Shown piece after piece: positions 43,701 through 51,053 of a stretch of 64,000 bases of DNA. This DNA is from an uncultured Gammaproteobacteria bacterium (GTDB lineage Bacteria > Pseudomonadota > Gammaproteobacteria > PS1 > Pseudothioglobaceae), in contig CABXDP010000001.1 in the NCBI GenBank assembly GCA_902511025.1, positions 1-64,000 on the forward strand, read 5' to 3'. How positions within the stretch are numbered: position 1 is the first letter of the stretch; every line of letters starts with the position of its first letter. A program made the position numbers and the translations under genes. A model generated the notes under the pieces. That model was not told the DNA's origin, ran no database searches, and saw only the letters and a program-made list of their open reading frames with translations.

Positions 43701-43746
43701 GTGCTAGTTTTTTTTGTTTTGCAAAAAATAAAAGGAAAGTATTCAT
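40702..43746 (-). CDS. RND-family efflux transporter (HAE-1/AcrB-like)
   Basis: The 1014-residue inner-membrane pump has two repeats of one plus five helices with large periplasmic loops. The proton-relay Asp pair is in VLGLVVDDSIIIAES (TM4), and the matching second-half motif is LVGVVVNDSLVMIS. It would export small molecules with a membrane-fusion protein and an outer-membrane channel, but neither partner is adjacent, so they are elsewhere. It opens FFAKQKKLALLFTLSVVILG. Monocistronic in appearance. Confidence 0.93.
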   Translation of the reverse strand: MNTFLLFFAKQKKLALLFTLSVVILGFMTLQKIQRDTYPVIEFDRLSINTSYPSASPRDVEKNITNVIENKIKGIYGIKELTSTSSEGSSRINIEIEEDVDDIQSVKDSISEAVNEIEDLPEDANDPRVIDRTSTEWPILTIVIGGDNINIETAKAIANNIEKNLSLIDGVSSVNVSGDSDREVQIRINPEKLLQYQLSFDQVRSVIADQNIRSAIGDNNQGRNQKNIVIISEYETMESLENVVVKSSFDGPTILLKDIATIDEGEIGLNTITRINGTKGYILKVTKTEKADVIRTVEKVRETLNTLKETYPSDLNLIVTDDRSKSVSNRLSIVMNNALVGLALIMVVLGLFLSLKTAFWVAISIPVTLLGTVAFLGFAGETINLISTIGMVLVLGLVVDDSIIIAESIHHYKEKGGDVYQNIVDGLKRVIMPVITTILTTVLAISTVLLVSGTTGKFIYILPITVICALAFSLLEVSIALPAHMSGSRAKKQKTWFKPVERWFEKVLLVILRWRFIVLSLFIGLLAFSAYVGTKEISYIQWPSSGTNSINIRVQAPLGTPVETTEQSIIKIDEIIIDKVGENLDFFTSTIGSRGSNRASIAITLIPANDREISAKEIIEILKAETKAIEGVSRINFRTNRGGPRGALDIELSLIGSNDGQRQAAVDQLEKILNSYNGVSDIDRDDDLSKNRIEVLLDYESMARLGIQYQQVYSHLRTIYSGMDVSDVDFDNTSLNVKMYLGDSNYSDDYITKTSIRNSQGRMIPMSQFASVIETPGDPNYKHLNGERVVKVSAAVEDSITTAQSVSQRALEDLDLINNFPEVRAIEGGSSLEAKEALSDFSLALGFAVFGIYMLISLLFNSYSQPLLVILSIPFAMIGVVWAFFFHSETFSFFVLLGVLALVGVVVNDSLVMISHLNHIKKEVGESFVSKEWIARGAKDRLRAVILTTLTTLAGVLPLIYGFGGKDAFLQPMVMALGYGLLFGTFVTLILLPCLYSINLDISNWLSRLKARFT

Positions 43747-43944
43747 AAGCTTAGTATTTTAAAACGCATTTCGTTCAGTTTGTTCATTGATAAACCTACT
43801 TTAATTCACAATTAATCACTAGTGGTCTTAGGATTAAAAAATACTATGTTATTCTCAAACACTTACTGGAAAATGAAGAAAGAGTGAATGTTTAATATAT
43901 TCAAAGTGGTTATAGTTAATAAAGCATTAACTGAATGTTATTTT

Positions 43945-44718
43945 TTATAATTGATTCAATAAAAATTCTCTAACTTGCCTTCCCACTATTTCAGGGGCCT
44001 CAATCAATATTGAATGTTTCAACTTCTCTAAAATACAGAGCTCAGAATGACGCAAACTGTCTGCAATTAACTTATTGAGTCTTGGATTACAGCCACCATC
44101 ATTTTCCCCAGTAAGAACAAGACAGGGCTGCTTAATTTGATTCAGCCATGGAGACATTTCGGTTTCTGCATAGATACGAAAAACCTCTAGGAAGACTTCT
44201 GAATCTGTATCAAGGACCTGCTTTAATCGAAACTCTACAGAGTCATAGTTTTCATTGATAAATTTGTCTGTAAACCATCGATCAGTCAAAGTGCTTAATA
44301 TTGGCTCGATGCCTTTCTGGTTCATACTCTCAACGATAGCAATCACTTTACTTTGGTCTTCTTTTGTTCTAAATGCGGCAGTACTGAGCAGTGAAATTGA
44401 AAGAACATGATTAGGATAAGACTTTGCATACCTTGGACCAATCATTCCGCCTAATGAGTGGCCAACAAGATGAATTTTTCGAAGATTGAGAGTCAGTCTA
44501 ATAGCCTCTAAGTCCTCTACTAAGACATCTAAACTGTATGGTAACTCACCTTTAGAAGAGTCTCCGTGACCTCTTAAATCATAACTTATGCAGGTAAAGT
44601 TGTTTTCTAGATGAGGGATAACATGATCCCAGGCAGATTTACGAGCTCCAATGCCGTGAATGAAGATGATTGCCGGCCCTGAACCCGAAATACTATAGCT
44701 TGAATCAATGCTGGCCAT
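43945..44718 (-). CDS. Alpha/beta hydrolase
   Basis: The 257-residue enzyme has the nucleophile elbow HLVGHSLGGMIG, oxyanion-hole region IIFIHGIGARKSAWD, acid in VLTGENDGG and His in LEKLKHSILIEAP. It follows the luciferase-like monooxygenase by 3 bases, so a monooxygenase-plus-hydrolase pair is likely, as in Baeyer-Villiger-type or amide/ester breakdown. The substrate is not known. Confidence 0.9.
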   Translation of the reverse strand: MASIDSSYSISGSGPAIIFIHGIGARKSAWDHVIPHLENNFTCISYDLRGHGDSSKGELPYSLDVLVEDLEAIRLTLNLRKIHLVGHSLGGMIGPRYAKSYPNHVLSISLLSTAAFRTKEDQSKVIAIVESMNQKGIEPILSTLTDRWFTDKFINENYDSVEFRLKQVLDTDSEVFLEVFRIYAETEMSPWLNQIKQPCLVLTGENDGGCNPRLNKLIADSLRHSELCILEKLKHSILIEAPEIVGRQVREFLLNQL

Positions 44719-44721
44719 AAT

Positions 44722-45738
44722 CTATGAAAAATGAGGAATCACTTTATCAGAAAACTCTTCAATTGAAGCCATTGTATCTTCATGACTCGCACCAAAATTC
44801 ATATTCAAAATCAATCGATCAATGCCGATTTCTTCATAGGGCGAGAGCTTATCAATCATCTCCTCAACCGAGCAAATCAATAAACTCTCATTCAATTCCT
44901 CCATGCTTTGCTTTCTAGGCAATATATCAATCATTCCATGGTTTACCTTACCGGGGCCAGTAAAGACATTATCAAAACGTGAATAGTATTCATAAGCCGT
45001 CTCAAGTTTCTCTCTCTTGTCTTGCTCATTTTTTACAACAAATGCAACTCTTGATAAAGATAAACTTAAGTCATCGCCCTTTTGACCTAGATCTCTCTTG
45101 CCTCTATTAAATCCGTCAACTTGATTCAACATTAACTGGTGGTCACCCGAAAGTGGCGTTGTCATAATATGAAAGCCTCTCTTAGTGCACTCATAGATTC
45201 CCTCTGGATCTAAGACAGCCATCATAATTGGAGGACCATTTTTAGTCATTGGTCTTGGCATCACCGTTAATTTGTCAAAATTATAGTATTTTCCGCTCCA
45301 AGACACTTCTTCTCTTGAAAGGAGAGCCGTTAAGACATCAAGGGACTCGTTAAACTTTTCTCTACTTTCATCTAGAGGGGAGTCTAATCGAGCCATTTCG
45401 TATGCAAAAGCGCCCCTACCAACTCCCAAGAATAGTCGATCATTAGTAAATATTTGAGAAGCAATAACTTCTCCAGCGTAAACCCTCATATCATGAAGAG
45501 GCAAAACAACAACAGCTGTAATAATATTAATGTTTTGGGTCGCCTCAGCAATCTTCACTGCAAACTGGAGGGGCGCAGGCATCATCAAAATATTGATTAA
45601 ATGATGCTCTGTTAAAGCAACGCTATCGTAGCCACCTTGGTCACATAGAACAGCCTGCTCAAACATATCGCCATATAGACGATTTCCAGTGTATTCTTTA
45701 GTCCTTAAGTAGGAGGATAATTGCTGGCAAAACTTCAT
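44722..45738 (-). CDS. Luciferase-like (LLM) flavin monooxygenase
   Basis: The 338-residue TIM-barrel protein shows the bacterial luciferase family pattern: EQAVLCDQGGYDSVALTEHH, IITAVVVLPLHDMRVYAGEV, RLFLGVGRGAFAYEMARL, VMPRPMTKNGPPIMMAV. Members use FMNH2 (or F420) and O2 on diverse organic compounds. It is paired with the alpha/beta hydrolase downstream. Confidence 0.9.
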   Translation of the reverse strand: MKFCQQLSSYLRTKEYTGNRLYGDMFEQAVLCDQGGYDSVALTEHHLINILMMPAPLQFAVKIAEATQNINIITAVVVLPLHDMRVYAGEVIASQIFTNDRLFLGVGRGAFAYEMARLDSPLDESREKFNESLDVLTALLSREEVSWSGKYYNFDKLTVMPRPMTKNGPPIMMAVLDPEGIYECTKRGFHIMTTPLSGDHQLMLNQVDGFNRGKRDLGQKGDDLSLSLSRVAFVVKNEQDKREKLETAYEYYSRFDNVFTGPGKVNHGMIDILPRKQSMEELNESLLICSVEEMIDKLSPYEEIGIDRLILNMNFGASHEDTMASIEEFSDKVIPHFS

Positions 45739-45833
45739 AAATTAGTTATTAGAGGCTAAAGATTCTTAGTGACAACTTTATCATAAAGCATAACTTTATT
45801 TTTTAAAATTTCAAACTCAAATATAATGCAATT

Positions 45834-46019
45834 GTGAATAAAATCTTACCGTCTATATTTGCCATCATTCTTTTGGCTACTGGCCTAATCTATAAAGATA
45901 TTTATTTGATTCTTAAGCTTGCTCTTTATTTTGGTTTTTGGTACTCAATCATATGGTTAACGAAGTTTTTATCTCGAGACTTTACAGATGGAAGAAAGAA
46001 TGATTTTTTTGGAGAATAA
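45834..46019 (+). CDS. Small membrane protein, GTG start, unknown
   Basis: Sixty-one residues with two hydrophobic stretches (about 5-21 and 24-43) and a charged C-terminus (SRDFTDGRKNDFFGE). It starts at GTG and ends 5 bases before the nucleoside phosphorylase start, which suggests translational coupling. No family is recognised. Confidence 0.55.
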   Translation: MNKILPSIFAIILLATGLIYKDIYLILKLALYFGFWYSIIWLTKFLSRDFTDGRKNDFFGE

Positions 46020-46024
46020 CGGTT

Positions 46025-46951
46025 TTGCTGAATAAAAAATCAGAAATTGTAATTGTTAATGACAAACTCTATCACCTCGGCATTAAAAAATCTGATCTTG
46101 CTGAAAATATCTTTATTGTTGGTGATCCTGCTAGGGCCATTCGAGTGTCTCTAGAGTTTGACCAGATTGATTGTGAAATTTCAAATCGTGAGTACTTAAC
46201 TTTTACTGGGAGTTATCAAGGTATGCCCGTTTCAGTTATTGGTACAGGTATAGGAACAGATAACGTTGAAATTGCCCTAGTGGAGGCCTATATTGCTCAT
46301 GAATTTGATTTAGAGAGCGGAGAAAGGCAGAATAACTGTAAACCATTAACCATTATTCGTCTTGGCACTTCTGGAGGCATTCAGTCAGATGTCACACCAG
46401 GATCAATTGCGATCTCTTCATATGCACTTGGTCTTGATAGTACTGGAATTTATTACGAACAGCCTGCTGAAGATCAGGTTGTAAAAAAAATAGAAGTAGA
46501 ATCATCAAAAATTCTAAATAGTGCGATTTCTGAAAAATCTCGGTTTAAAGGAAAAATAACACCATATGCTTCTAAAGCTTCAAGCAAGGTGACAAAAGCA
46601 CTCATCAACCAAGCTAAGCTTCAGGGCGTCGAATTTGCAACTGGAATTACTGTGTCTTCTCCAGGCTTTTATGGCCCTTCGTCTCGATATATCGAAGGAT
46701 TAAACAATACGCTAGAAGATATTAAAGGTAGTCTCTCAACGCTTAATATTGATGGCTTAAAAGTTCATAATATGGAGATGGAGTCTAGCCTTCTTTTTCA
46801 TTTATGCTCTCAGCTTGACTATCATGCTGGAACGATCTGTACAATTATCAGCGGACCTGACGATAGTGACTCAATTATTGATTATGAAGCTGCAATAGGC
46901 AGCACAATCAAAATAGGATTGAACGCCCTTAAGGAGCTTAATGGTGCTTAA
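46025..46951 (+). CDS. Nucleoside phosphorylase (PNP/UDP family)
   Basis: The 308-residue enzyme has the family signature IFIVGDPARAIRVSLEF, phosphate- and ribose-site segments IGTGIGTDNVEIAL and IRLGTSGGIQSDVTPGSI, and VHNMEMESSLLFHL, which is closest to uridine phosphorylase. TTG is the only sensible start given the spacing to the upstream small gene. It cleaves nucleosides to base and ribose 1-phosphate and complements the periplasmic nucleotidase and PsuGK. Specificity between uridine and purines is not resolved. Confidence 0.85.
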   Translation: MLNKKSEIVIVNDKLYHLGIKKSDLAENIFIVGDPARAIRVSLEFDQIDCEISNREYLTFTGSYQGMPVSVIGTGIGTDNVEIALVEAYIAHEFDLESGERQNNCKPLTIIRLGTSGGIQSDVTPGSIAISSYALGLDSTGIYYEQPAEDQVVKKIEVESSKILNSAISEKSRFKGKITPYASKASSKVTKALINQAKLQGVEFATGITVSSPGFYGPSSRYIEGLNNTLEDIKGSLSTLNIDGLKVHNMEMESSLLFHLCSQLDYHAGTICTIISGPDDSDSIIDYEAAIGSTIKIGLNALKELNGA

Positions 46952-47363
46952 TAAATCAATTCGAAAGCAGATACTATTAATCGCTTTATTATTCTTTGGA
47001 AGCTCAATATGTGCTGACGAAGCAAATAAAATGTCAATCATCGATGACCAGACTAATCACATCATGGTTGAGAGTTTTAATTTTGAGCGTTTAGACTCTG
47101 AAGACGCTACAACAATAAAAATTGAAACCAATAAAATAACTAAAGTGAGCTGCTCTATCTTTGATAAAAATAATAGACCCGTTACTACTCTAGAGGGGGA
47201 GATTAAGCCGCCATTAACCGAGATTAAAGCGTTCTCTAAAAACGTAATGGTCACCTCTGTCAGGTGTCTTGAGATAGAAGAAGATATTAATCAGCAAGGA
47301 GATGAGCTAATGGAGATGTACTTCAAAATGCCAACATTCCTATTAGATAATATTCAAGATTAA
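46941..47363 (+). CDS. Secreted protein, unknown
   Basis: A signal peptide (KQILLIALLFFGSSICADE) leads a 115-residue mostly beta-rich domain with two cysteines (VSCSIFDKNN, SVRCLEIEE). The start codon lies inside the phosphorylase gene (11-base overlap); a GTG one codon later is an alternative. No family recognised. Confidence 0.6.
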   Translation: MVLNKSIRKQILLIALLFFGSSICADEANKMSIIDDQTNHIMVESFNFERLDSEDATTIKIETNKITKVSCSIFDKNNRPVTTLEGEIKPPLTEIKAFSKNVMVTSVRCLEIEEDINQQGDELMEMYFKMPTFLLDNIQD

Positions 47364-47378
47364 ACCCTTAAAGAAATA

Positions 47379-47405
47379 ACCGCAGGAAATAACCTTCACT
47401 GCGGT
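47379..47405. terminator. Candidate terminator between convergent transcripts
   Basis: ACCGCAG (47379-47385) pairs perfectly with CTGCGGT (47399-47405). It lies just past the secreted-protein gene on the plus strand and past the tiny membrane gene at 47420 on the minus strand. The flanking T-runs are short, so efficiency is uncertain. Confidence 0.5.
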
Positions 47406-47419
47406 CTAAGATTTAAATT

Positions 47420-47527
47420 CTATTTCTGATTTTCAATGTTCTTGAATTCTTTTACAGTTAAAACTGCACCAATAATAGCAAGAACAAAACAGAATAGCCC
47501 GGTAAGAAATATTAATGAATCATCCAT
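47420..47527 (-). CDS. Tiny membrane protein, 35 residues
   Basis: It reads MDDSLIFLTGLFCFVLAIIG, then AVLTVKEFKNIENQK: one membrane helix and a charged cytoplasmic tail. A near-ideal RBS (AGGAAGGA) is placed 6-8 bases before the ATG. It starts 2 bases after the end of the 58-residue gene on the same strand. Too short for the ORF track. The size and form resemble accessory subunits of membrane complexes, but no partner is identified. Confidence 0.6.
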   Translation of the reverse strand: MDDSLIFLTGLFCFVLAIIGAVLTVKEFKNIENQK

Positions 47528-47529
47528 AA

Positions 47530-47706
47530 TCAGTCCTTCCTAGCTATTATCTTGAAGTAAATAGCAAATGTTAAAATTGACGGTATCCAAGTAGAGGTAA
47601 ACAAAGCTTCTTGCCTTGTATCAACCCCTTGAAACCACAGATATGCTGTGGTTACAAATGCAACACCAACAGAAACCAAAATACATATATCTGACGTTTT
47701 AATCAT
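47530..47706 (-). CDS. Small two-helix membrane protein, 58 residues
   Basis: MIKTSDICILVSVGVAFVTT is followed by AYLWFQGVDTRQEALFTSTW and a second helix (IPSILTFAIYFKIIARKD). The RBS AAGGATG lies at good spacing. It sits between two other tiny membrane genes (gaps of 21 and 2 bases). The loop WFQGVDTRQEALF has the look of a conserved motif, but I cannot name a family. Not in the ORF track because of its size. Confidence 0.6.
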   Translation of the reverse strand: MIKTSDICILVSVGVAFVTTAYLWFQGVDTRQEALFTSTWIPSILTFAIYFKIIARKD

Positions 47707-47727
47707 AATTACATCCTTGTTAAAAAA

Positions 47728-47916
47728 TTAGTCTTCATTCCAAAAAGCCCAAGAAGCAATCAGTAAAAAGAGCACCGCAAAGGATGCATGCGCCCTTATA
47801 CTTGTTTCCTGAGGTAACACTATTAAAAATGGAACAATATTAGCCATACCTAATAAAAGCCAAACTACACCCAACGATGCTAATGAAAGCGCTAATACCC
47901 CTAATTTTTTTCTCAT
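47728..47916 (-). CDS. Small two-helix membrane protein, 62 residues
   Basis: Two hydrophobic helices (residues about 6-23 and 44-59) flank a short loop (LPQETSIRAHAS); it ends AFWNED. It is the first of three tiny membrane genes on the minus strand, suggesting a small multi-subunit membrane complex or a set of accessory peptides. No family is recognised. Confidence 0.6.
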   Translation of the reverse strand: MRKKLGVLALSLASLGVVWLLLGMANIVPFLIVLPQETSIRAHASFAVLFLLIASWAFWNED

Positions 47917-48065
47917 ATCCAGTTAGTAGTTCAACTTCAGAAGTTAGTTTAGAGAACACAAGTAAACGATAAATGTGGAATTCATGAATATTGAGTGTAG
48001 ATTAAAGCAATGAATTTATCAATATGAAATAATTAGCCAATCAACTTTAGATAACCGCTCTAATA

Positions 48066-48281
48066 ATGAATGTAATTTCTCCAAAAAAACTCATCAATAG
48101 TAAGTGGACTAAACTGAATCCATTAAATTCAGAAAGGCACTTTATTGTAACCAAGGTTGAGTTTAACGAAAATCTAACTATCACTCATTGTTTGATTGAG
48201 GCTGTGGTCACTAAAAGAGTTGAAGAGATAGAATGGAGCGAACTGAAGGATGATAATGCTTGGAAGCATGGCTGGAAATAA
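48066..48281 (+). CDS. Trp-rich small protein (TIGR02450 family)
   Basis: The 71-residue sequence matches the small Trp-rich family in full: SPKKLINSKWTKLNPLNSER, HFIVTKVEF, IEAVVTKRVEEIEWSELKD and the C-terminal WKHGWK. Its function is unknown. It is often found in gammaproteobacteria and cyanobacteria, sometimes near photolyases (one lies 9 kb upstream). It is monocistronic or first of a plus-strand run of small genes. Confidence 0.85.
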   Translation: MNVISPKKLINSKWTKLNPLNSERHFIVTKVEFNENLTITHCLIEAVVTKRVEEIEWSELKDDNAWKHGWK

Positions 48282-48327
48282 AAATGAAGGGCACTTTCAT
48301 ACCTAAAATAAATTATATAATGCCTTT

Positions 48328-48714
48328 ATGAGCAAAAAAAATGGACTAAATACTGAGCTATTAGAGAACGGAATGACTCTTCAAACGAACTATTTAAATG
48401 GTTTGAAAAGTGGCTCTGAAACCTATTATTACTCTAATGGTCAAAAGGCATCTGAAGGTTTCTATAAAGACAATAAATTAGAAGGCTCCCTAATTTACTG
48501 GTATGACAACGGGCAAAAAGCATCTGAAGGCCATTACATCAATGACAAACCTGAAGGTATCCAAACGGCCTGGGATGAAAATGGACAAATTGAATCAGAG
48601 CAAGAGTACAAAAATGGTGAACTCAACGGTAAATCTATTTTTTATGAAAATGGCATCAAAACTTCAGAGTTTGAATTAAAAAATGGCGATGTTGTCAGAG
48701 AGCTAAATGGATAA
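48328..48714 (+). CDS. MORN-type repeat protein (YwqK-like)
   Basis: The 128-residue protein is made of about five tandem repeats of the pattern YxNGxKxxEGxYKDNKxEG (YYSNGQKASEGFYKDNK, YDNGQKASEGHYINDK, DENGQIESEQEYKNGE, FYENGIKTSEF). These beta-hairpin repeats are listed as YwqK-family antitoxin-like, but most members have no proven toxin partner. The downstream 55-residue gene overlaps by 8 bases and would be a place to look for a partner. Confidence 0.85.
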   Translation: MSKKNGLNTELLENGMTLQTNYLNGLKSGSETYYYSNGQKASEGFYKDNKLEGSLIYWYDNGQKASEGHYINDKPEGIQTAWDENGQIESEQEYKNGELNGKSIFYENGIKTSEFELKNGDVVRELNG

Positions 48715-48874
48715 CAGAGTTGTTGATTGCTATGCTGAACTTAAACGTCTCAGAGACTTACAGTATGAATCCGACTTTATTGATGATCACAAGCAGTCTG
48801 GCTTGTATAGAGAAAAAGCTGAACATATACAAAGTTTAATCAATCAAGGTGTTGAGTACATACCCAACTTTTAA
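48707..48874 (+). CDS. Small protein, 55 residues, coupled to the MORN gene
   Basis: The ATG lies inside the end of the MORN-repeat gene (8-base overlap), and the stop is 3 bases before the gamma-glutamylcyclotransferase-like start. The product, MDNRVVDCYAELKRLRDLQY and on, is charged and helical with one Cys. The tight packing on both sides strongly suggests a real coupled gene. It was below the size cut of the ORF track. Function unknown. Confidence 0.6.
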   Translation: MDNRVVDCYAELKRLRDLQYESDFIDDHKQSGLYREKAEHIQSLINQGVEYIPNF

Positions 48875-48877
48875 AAA

Positions 48878-49321
48878 ATGATGACTGAACACACTCAATA
48901 CTACTTTGGATATGGGTCAAACCTCTCAAAGGAACAGATGGCAATTCGCTGCCCGGAATCCAAGTATTTTGCATCAGGAATGCTGTCAGGCTACTCATGG
49001 CTCATCAATACAAGAGGATATGCAAGCATCAAGCCCTCTGAAAATGATTTTGTCCTTGGAGAAGTATTTACTTTGAGTCAGCAAGATGTTGACTATTTGG
49101 ATATCTATGAAAGCGTTGAAGAAGGCATGTACTTAAAGTCTAATTTGAGTGTTGAAACCTCAAAAGGCAGTATTGATTGCCTGGTTTATATTGCCTCTGA
49201 TAGCACTCCAGGTATTCCTCAAGAAGAGTACATTGAAAGAATCAACCTGGGGATAAAGAGTGCAAATTTGCCGGATGACTACGTTCAAAAAGCAATTAGG
49301 CCCTTTATTCCAGAGAGCTAG
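48878..49321 (+). CDS. Gamma-glutamylcyclotransferase-like protein
   Basis: The 147-residue protein has the GGCT fold pattern: YYFGYGSNLSKEQMAIRCP (the YGSN loop), GEVFTLSQQDVDYLDIYE and the catalytic Glu in YESVEEGMYLKSNLSV. Members cleave gamma-glutamyl bonds of amino acids, glutathione or antibiotic intermediates. The substrate is unknown. The stop overlaps the convergent hydroxylase gene by 4 bases. Confidence 0.85.
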   Translation: MMTEHTQYYFGYGSNLSKEQMAIRCPESKYFASGMLSGYSWLINTRGYASIKPSENDFVLGEVFTLSQQDVDYLDIYESVEEGMYLKSNLSVETSKGSIDCLVYIASDSTPGIPQEEYIERINLGIKSANLPDDYVQKAIRPFIPES

Positions 49322-49920
49322 AGAACCACTTTTAATTCTTCATTCATATAGCAGTCAACAACGAGATGGTAGCGATCTAAACTGCTGTTATTGCTGACCG
49401 AGTGAGGCTTAGTGACATCCAAATAATAGAAGTGTCCTACTTTTAGGTTAAGTTTTTCTCCATTCTCATCTTCATCGTTTTTATACATTGTGAACACAAC
49501 TTCACTATTGGTTCGGATCGGAACATGAATTCTGACTATCTTTTTGTTTTCGATGTCTGGATCAATGTTGTCATTGTGTTTACGTAATGACTTACCTGCT
49601 GCAAGCTTCATGAGACGTATTCTCTCAAACTTGCATGGCAATCTAGCTATTATTTCCCTTATCGGCTCCATGATGGGTTTATTCAGTATTGATGTCCATT
49701 GAAGTTTTTTATCAATTTTTTTGTCATTTCTAGCGAAGCCTGGTTTGTATATATCTGATGGATTAACCCCATAGCCATGAACGGATAAAGCTGTCCATAT
49801 ATTATTATTCTTGTAGGGAGCAATTTGTGTTAAAAGTTGAAATTTTGCATGATCGAGATAATCTGATACATCAGATAAATCTTGCATATAAGGCTCTATT
49901 TTTATCTCATAATTATTCAT
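49318..49920 (-). CDS. Aspartyl/asparaginyl beta-hydroxylase-like protein
   Basis: The 200-residue protein resembles the Asp/Asn hydroxylase family of Fe(II)/2-oxoglutarate enzymes. The likely metal and cosubstrate residues are in KHNDNIDPD, RIHVPIRTNSEVVF, FYYLDVTKPHSVSNNSSLDR and HLVVDC. It may act on a protein side chain or a free small molecule. It is monocistronic and convergent with the GGCT-like gene. Confidence 0.8.
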   Translation of the reverse strand: MNNYEIKIEPYMQDLSDVSDYLDHAKFQLLTQIAPYKNNNIWTALSVHGYGVNPSDIYKPGFARNDKKIDKKLQWTSILNKPIMEPIREIIARLPCKFERIRLMKLAAGKSLRKHNDNIDPDIENKKIVRIHVPIRTNSEVVFTMYKNDEDENGEKLNLKVGHFYYLDVTKPHSVSNNSSLDRYHLVVDCYMNEELKVVL

Positions 49921-50036
49921 AATAAAAAAAAATTTAAATGATTGATAGAGTCTTAAAGTTAATGATTTTTAGTAAGAACAGTTCATCTATATGATATACA
50001 ATTGATGCTGAGAAAATTATATCTTCTTATAGGTAG

Positions 50037-50198
50037 GTCACTAGCCCTATTAAAACTAAAATACCTCAAGAAATCTGTGACAATGATGATGAATTAAAGA
50101 CTATCTATCACAGCAGAGATACAGTTTGTATTTGGGTTCTTAAATCGCGAGAGGATCGTAATCGTTTTGTGGATGAAACTGCTGGAACTTTAAGATGA
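50037..50198 (+). pseudogene. Startless open stretch, possible gene remnant
   Basis: Between a TAG at 50034 and a TGA at 50196, 53 codons are open without ATG, GTG or TTG near the front: SPIKTKIPQEICDNDDELKT, IYHSRDTVCIWVLKSREDRN, RFVDETAGTLR. The composition is protein-like, so this could be the end of a decayed gene. The rest of the 49921-50251 gap shows nothing clear. Weak evidence. Confidence 0.2.
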
Positions 50199-50251
50199 AA
50201 GAGAAAAAAAACTTTAAATCTTTTTATTAATAATTTACAAAGGAATGTAAT

Positions 50252-51028
50252 ATGAGTTGGTGGTCAACGGTTATTGGTGGTGCGGTAGGCTTCATGATTG
50301 GGGGTCCATTAGGGGCAATGCTTGGTGTAGCGTTTGCAGGTAATTTCTCAAAACGAAGAGCGCAATCTGGCTTTAATAATAATTTTGGCCCTGGAAACCA
50401 ACAGCGAGTCCAGGCGGCTTTCTTTAGTGGTGTCTTTTCAGTCATGGGTTATATCTCTAAAGCTGATGGAAAAGTTTCAAAATCTGAAATTATTATGGCG
50501 CAACAGGTCATGGAGCATATGCAGTTATCAGAGGATATGATTAAAGTGGCTAAGGATCTTTTTAATCAAGGGAAACAAGAAGATTTTAATCTAGATGAGG
50601 TGCTTGAGCAGTTTCGAGTTGAAACGCATAGAAGGTCTCATCTAATTCGTATGTTTCTAGAAATTCAAATCCAAGCGGCATATGCTGATGGCGTCTTTGA
50701 TCAGAGTGAGCATAGCGCACTTAAAAATATCGCTCAGAAGCTTCGATTTCCTCTCAACGAGTTAGAAAATCTGATTCAGCAATTTTCAGCTGCCAAAAGT
50801 GGAAGTAAGCAAACCTCTATTGAGGATGCCTATAAGACCCTAGGCATAGATGAGTCTCTTACTGACAAAGAGGTTAAACGCGCCTATAGGCGACTTCTTG
50901 CGCAGCACCACCCAGATAAACTTGTTGCCAAGGGGCTTCCTGAAGAGATGCAAAAACTAGCCAATGAAAAAACCCAAGAAATTATTAGTGCTTACGAGAC
51001 AATCAAAAAGCATAGAGGTATGCGTTAA
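50252..51028 (+). CDS. djlA: DnaJ-like co-chaperone DjlA
   Basis: Three parts are visible. An N-terminal glycine-zipper membrane segment (WWSTVIGGAVGFMIGGPLGA) is followed by a TerB-like domain (residues about 50-175, ISKADGKVSKSEIIMAQQVM, AAYADGVFDQSEHSAL). A C-terminal J domain has the HPD motif (RRLLAQHHPDKLVAKG). At 258 residues it matches DjlA, which stimulates DnaK at the inner membrane. It has a proper RBS (AAAGGA). Confidence 0.93.
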   Translation: MSWWSTVIGGAVGFMIGGPLGAMLGVAFAGNFSKRRAQSGFNNNFGPGNQQRVQAAFFSGVFSVMGYISKADGKVSKSEIIMAQQVMEHMQLSEDMIKVAKDLFNQGKQEDFNLDEVLEQFRVETHRRSHLIRMFLEIQIQAAYADGVFDQSEHSALKNIAQKLRFPLNELENLIQQFSAAKSGSKQTSIEDAYKTLGIDESLTDKEVKRAYRRLLAQHHPDKLVAKGLPEEMQKLANEKTQEIISAYETIKKHRGMR

Positions 51029-51053
51029 GAATTTAGCTTATACTGTTTGCGAT

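Noticed and set aside
48328-48714. Tandem DNA repeat array
   Set aside because: The repeated pattern is at protein level (MORN-type units) with diverged codons, so it is not a DNA satellite or CRISPR.
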